A DNA stretch of 6,937 nt from Ruminococcus sp. UBA4350 (GTDB lineage Bacteria > Bacillota > Clostridia > Oscillospirales > Ruminococcaceae): positions 1 through 6,937 of the forward strand of contig DGSY01000044.1 in assembly GCA_002394125.1 (NCBI GenBank), given 5' to 3'. The number at the start of each line of letters is the position of its first letter. The stretch's first letter is position 1. Positions 6,100 through 6,937 of the stretch are shown one piece after another. Position numbers and translations under genes: made by a program. Below the pieces are notes generated by a model that did not search any database, was not told the origin of the DNA, and was given only the letters and a program-made list of their open reading frames with translations.

Positions 6100-6594
6100 T
6101 CAGCGGTTGTTGACGGGCTCCGGATAGAGGTCGTGATGCGTGAGACGGTCCCATGCGACCTGCTCCCATTTCGTACCGGGCATACCGTAATTGCAGTAGG
6201 GGTCGATCGAAATGCCGCCGCGGGGGAGGAATTTGCCCCAGACCTCGATATAGGCGGGCTCCATGAGCCGGATCAGATCGTTCATGATGATATTCGCGCA
6301 GTCCTCGTGGAAATCGCCGTGATTGCGGAAGCTGAACAGATAGAGCTTCAGCGATTTGCTCTCGACCATTTTCCGGCGCGGCACATATGAAATGTAGATC
6401 GTTGCGAAATCCGGCTGACCGGTGATCGGGCAGAGCGATGTGAATTCCGGACAGTTGAATTTCACGAAATAATCGCGGTCAGGGTGCTTGTTCTCAAAGG
6501 TTTCGAGTACCGAGGGATCGTAGTCCTGCGGGTATTTTGTATGCTGATTGCCGAGGAGTGTCATGCCCTCCTGCTCTCTGCTTCGTTCACTCAT
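6100..6594 (-). CDS. queF: NADPH-dependent preQ0 reductase QueF
   Basis: QueF reduces the nitrile of 7-cyano-7-deazaguanine (preQ0) to the amine preQ1 using NADPH. PreQ1 is then inserted into tRNA and matured to queuosine. The 164-residue length fits the short, single-domain (B. subtilis-type) form. FTSLCPITGQPD places the catalytic Cys55 and Asp62 at the same numbers as in B. subtilis QueF. The QueF signature ESKSLKLYLFSFRNHGDFHED (78-98) follows, including His96 and Glu97 for substrate binding. The start at 6592-6594 is supported by AAAGGAGAT at 6601-6609. An internal ATG (Met11) is less likely because it lacks such a site. It lies 40 bp after the queC end on the same strand and is presumably the last gene of a queuosine operon. 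All key residues are intact, so it should be active. Confidence 0.96.
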   Translation of the reverse strand: MSERSREQEGMTLLGNQHTKYPQDYDPSVLETFENKHPDRDYFVKFNCPEFTSLCPITGQPDFATIYISYVPRRKMVESKSLKLYLFSFRNHGDFHEDCANIIMNDLIRLMEPAYIEVWGKFLPRGGISIDPYCNYGMPGTKWEQVAWDRLTHHDLYPEPVNNR

Positions 6595-6634
6595 AATGGT
6601 ATCTCCTTTGTATTTTTGTTCGTTCGGATGCCGT

Positions 6635-6937
6635 TCAGACAGGGGCGGCCGGCGCTGTCAGCGCGGGATCGCTGACGCCGTTTGCCGCAAACGCCGCCGC
6701 ACGGTCACGGCAGGTGCCGCAGAGCCCGCAGGGATGCTCACCGCCCTCATAGCAGCTCCATGTCAGATGATACGGCGCATTCAGCCGCAGTCCCTCCGCA
6801 ACGACATCCGCCTTTGTCTTTCCGACGAACGGCGCTTCTACGCGCAGCTGCTTTCCGCTGCCGAGGAAGATCGCTGTATTGATCGCGTCATTGAATTCCT
6901 GACTGCAATCCGGATATGCATTGCCCGCGGCATCATC
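6635..6937 (-). CDS. queC: 7-cyano-7-deazaguanine synthase QueC, C-terminal part (cut by window edge)
   Basis: Only the last 100 codons are visible, reading in frame from the window edge to a TGA at 6635-6637. QueC makes preQ0 from 7-carboxy-7-deazaguanine, ammonia and ATP, the step just before QueF. Visible hallmarks are YPDCSQEF (8-15 of the visible part), LRVEAPFVGKTKADVV and the zinc site SCYEGGEHPCGLCGTC. In the zinc site four cysteines are spaced C-x7-C-x2-C-x2-C. The N-terminal ATP-binding (PP-loop) half lies outside the window, so start and full length (usually about 220 residues) cannot be given. The short Ala/Pro-rich end (about 91-100) follows the conserved domain. Other queuosine genes (queD, queE) and any preQ1 riboswitch would be upstream, beyond position 6937. 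Confidence 0.95.
   Translation of the reverse strand, partial: DDAAGNAYPDCSQEFNDAINTAIFLGSGKQLRVEAPFVGKTKADVVAEGLRLNAPYHLTWSCYEGGEHPCGLCGTCRDRAAAFAANGVSDPALTAPAAPV

Noticed and set aside
6601..6634. preQ1 riboswitch near the queuosine genes
   Set aside because: The queC-queF gap is only 40 bp and holds just the queF ribosome site. A riboswitch would be expected upstream of the operon's first gene, outside the window.

Overview
The window looks like chromosomal DNA from a Gram-positive anaerobe of the Bacillota. Within that group it best fits a Ruminococcus-like or other Oscillospiraceae/Clostridia member. This is inferred from strong AGGAGG-type ribosome binding sites, sigma-A-type promoters with 17-bp spacers, moderate to high G+C in the genes with AT-rich spacers, and the protein families present. 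There is no 16S or other marker, so the assignment is tentative. Every gene I can support lies on the minus strand, so transcription runs from high to low coordinates.

In transcription order: (1) The 3' end of queC (6635-6937, cut by the window edge) is followed after 40 bp by queF (6100-6594). These are two steps of queuosine precursor synthesis. (2) A promoter at about 6018-6046 drives a two-gene unit: a membrane-anchored family 2 glycosyltransferase (4952-5959), whose stop codon overlaps the start of a large polytopic membrane protein resembling DUF6020/GT-C proteins (2991-4955). The unit ends in an intrinsic terminator at 2946-2980. Together they look like a donor-making plus donor-using pair for cell-surface glycosylation. 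(3) A single-gene unit encodes an iron-dependent YqhD/BDH-type alcohol dehydrogenase (1590-2756). Its near-consensus promoter is flanked by two copies of a TTGACAC-N-GTGTCA palindrome, and it has its own terminator at 1536-1568. (4) An ECF sigma factor (904-1389) is translationally coupled to a zinc-finger, single-span anti-sigma factor (119-907). The pair has its own promoter at 1488-1516 and ends in a long terminator hairpin at 10-55.

Most of the window is recognisable housekeeping or accessory metabolism. I do not see a clearly new system. The parts most worth following up are the double-operator promoter of the alcohol dehydrogenase, whose regulator is not in the window, the glycosyltransferase/GT-C-like pair, and the sigma/anti-sigma switch of unknown stimulus. 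No tRNA, rRNA, CRISPR array, insertion sequence or attachment site was seen. No gene-free stretch exceeds 300 bp; the largest, 2757-2990, holds the dehydrogenase promoter/operators and the terminator of the upstream unit.
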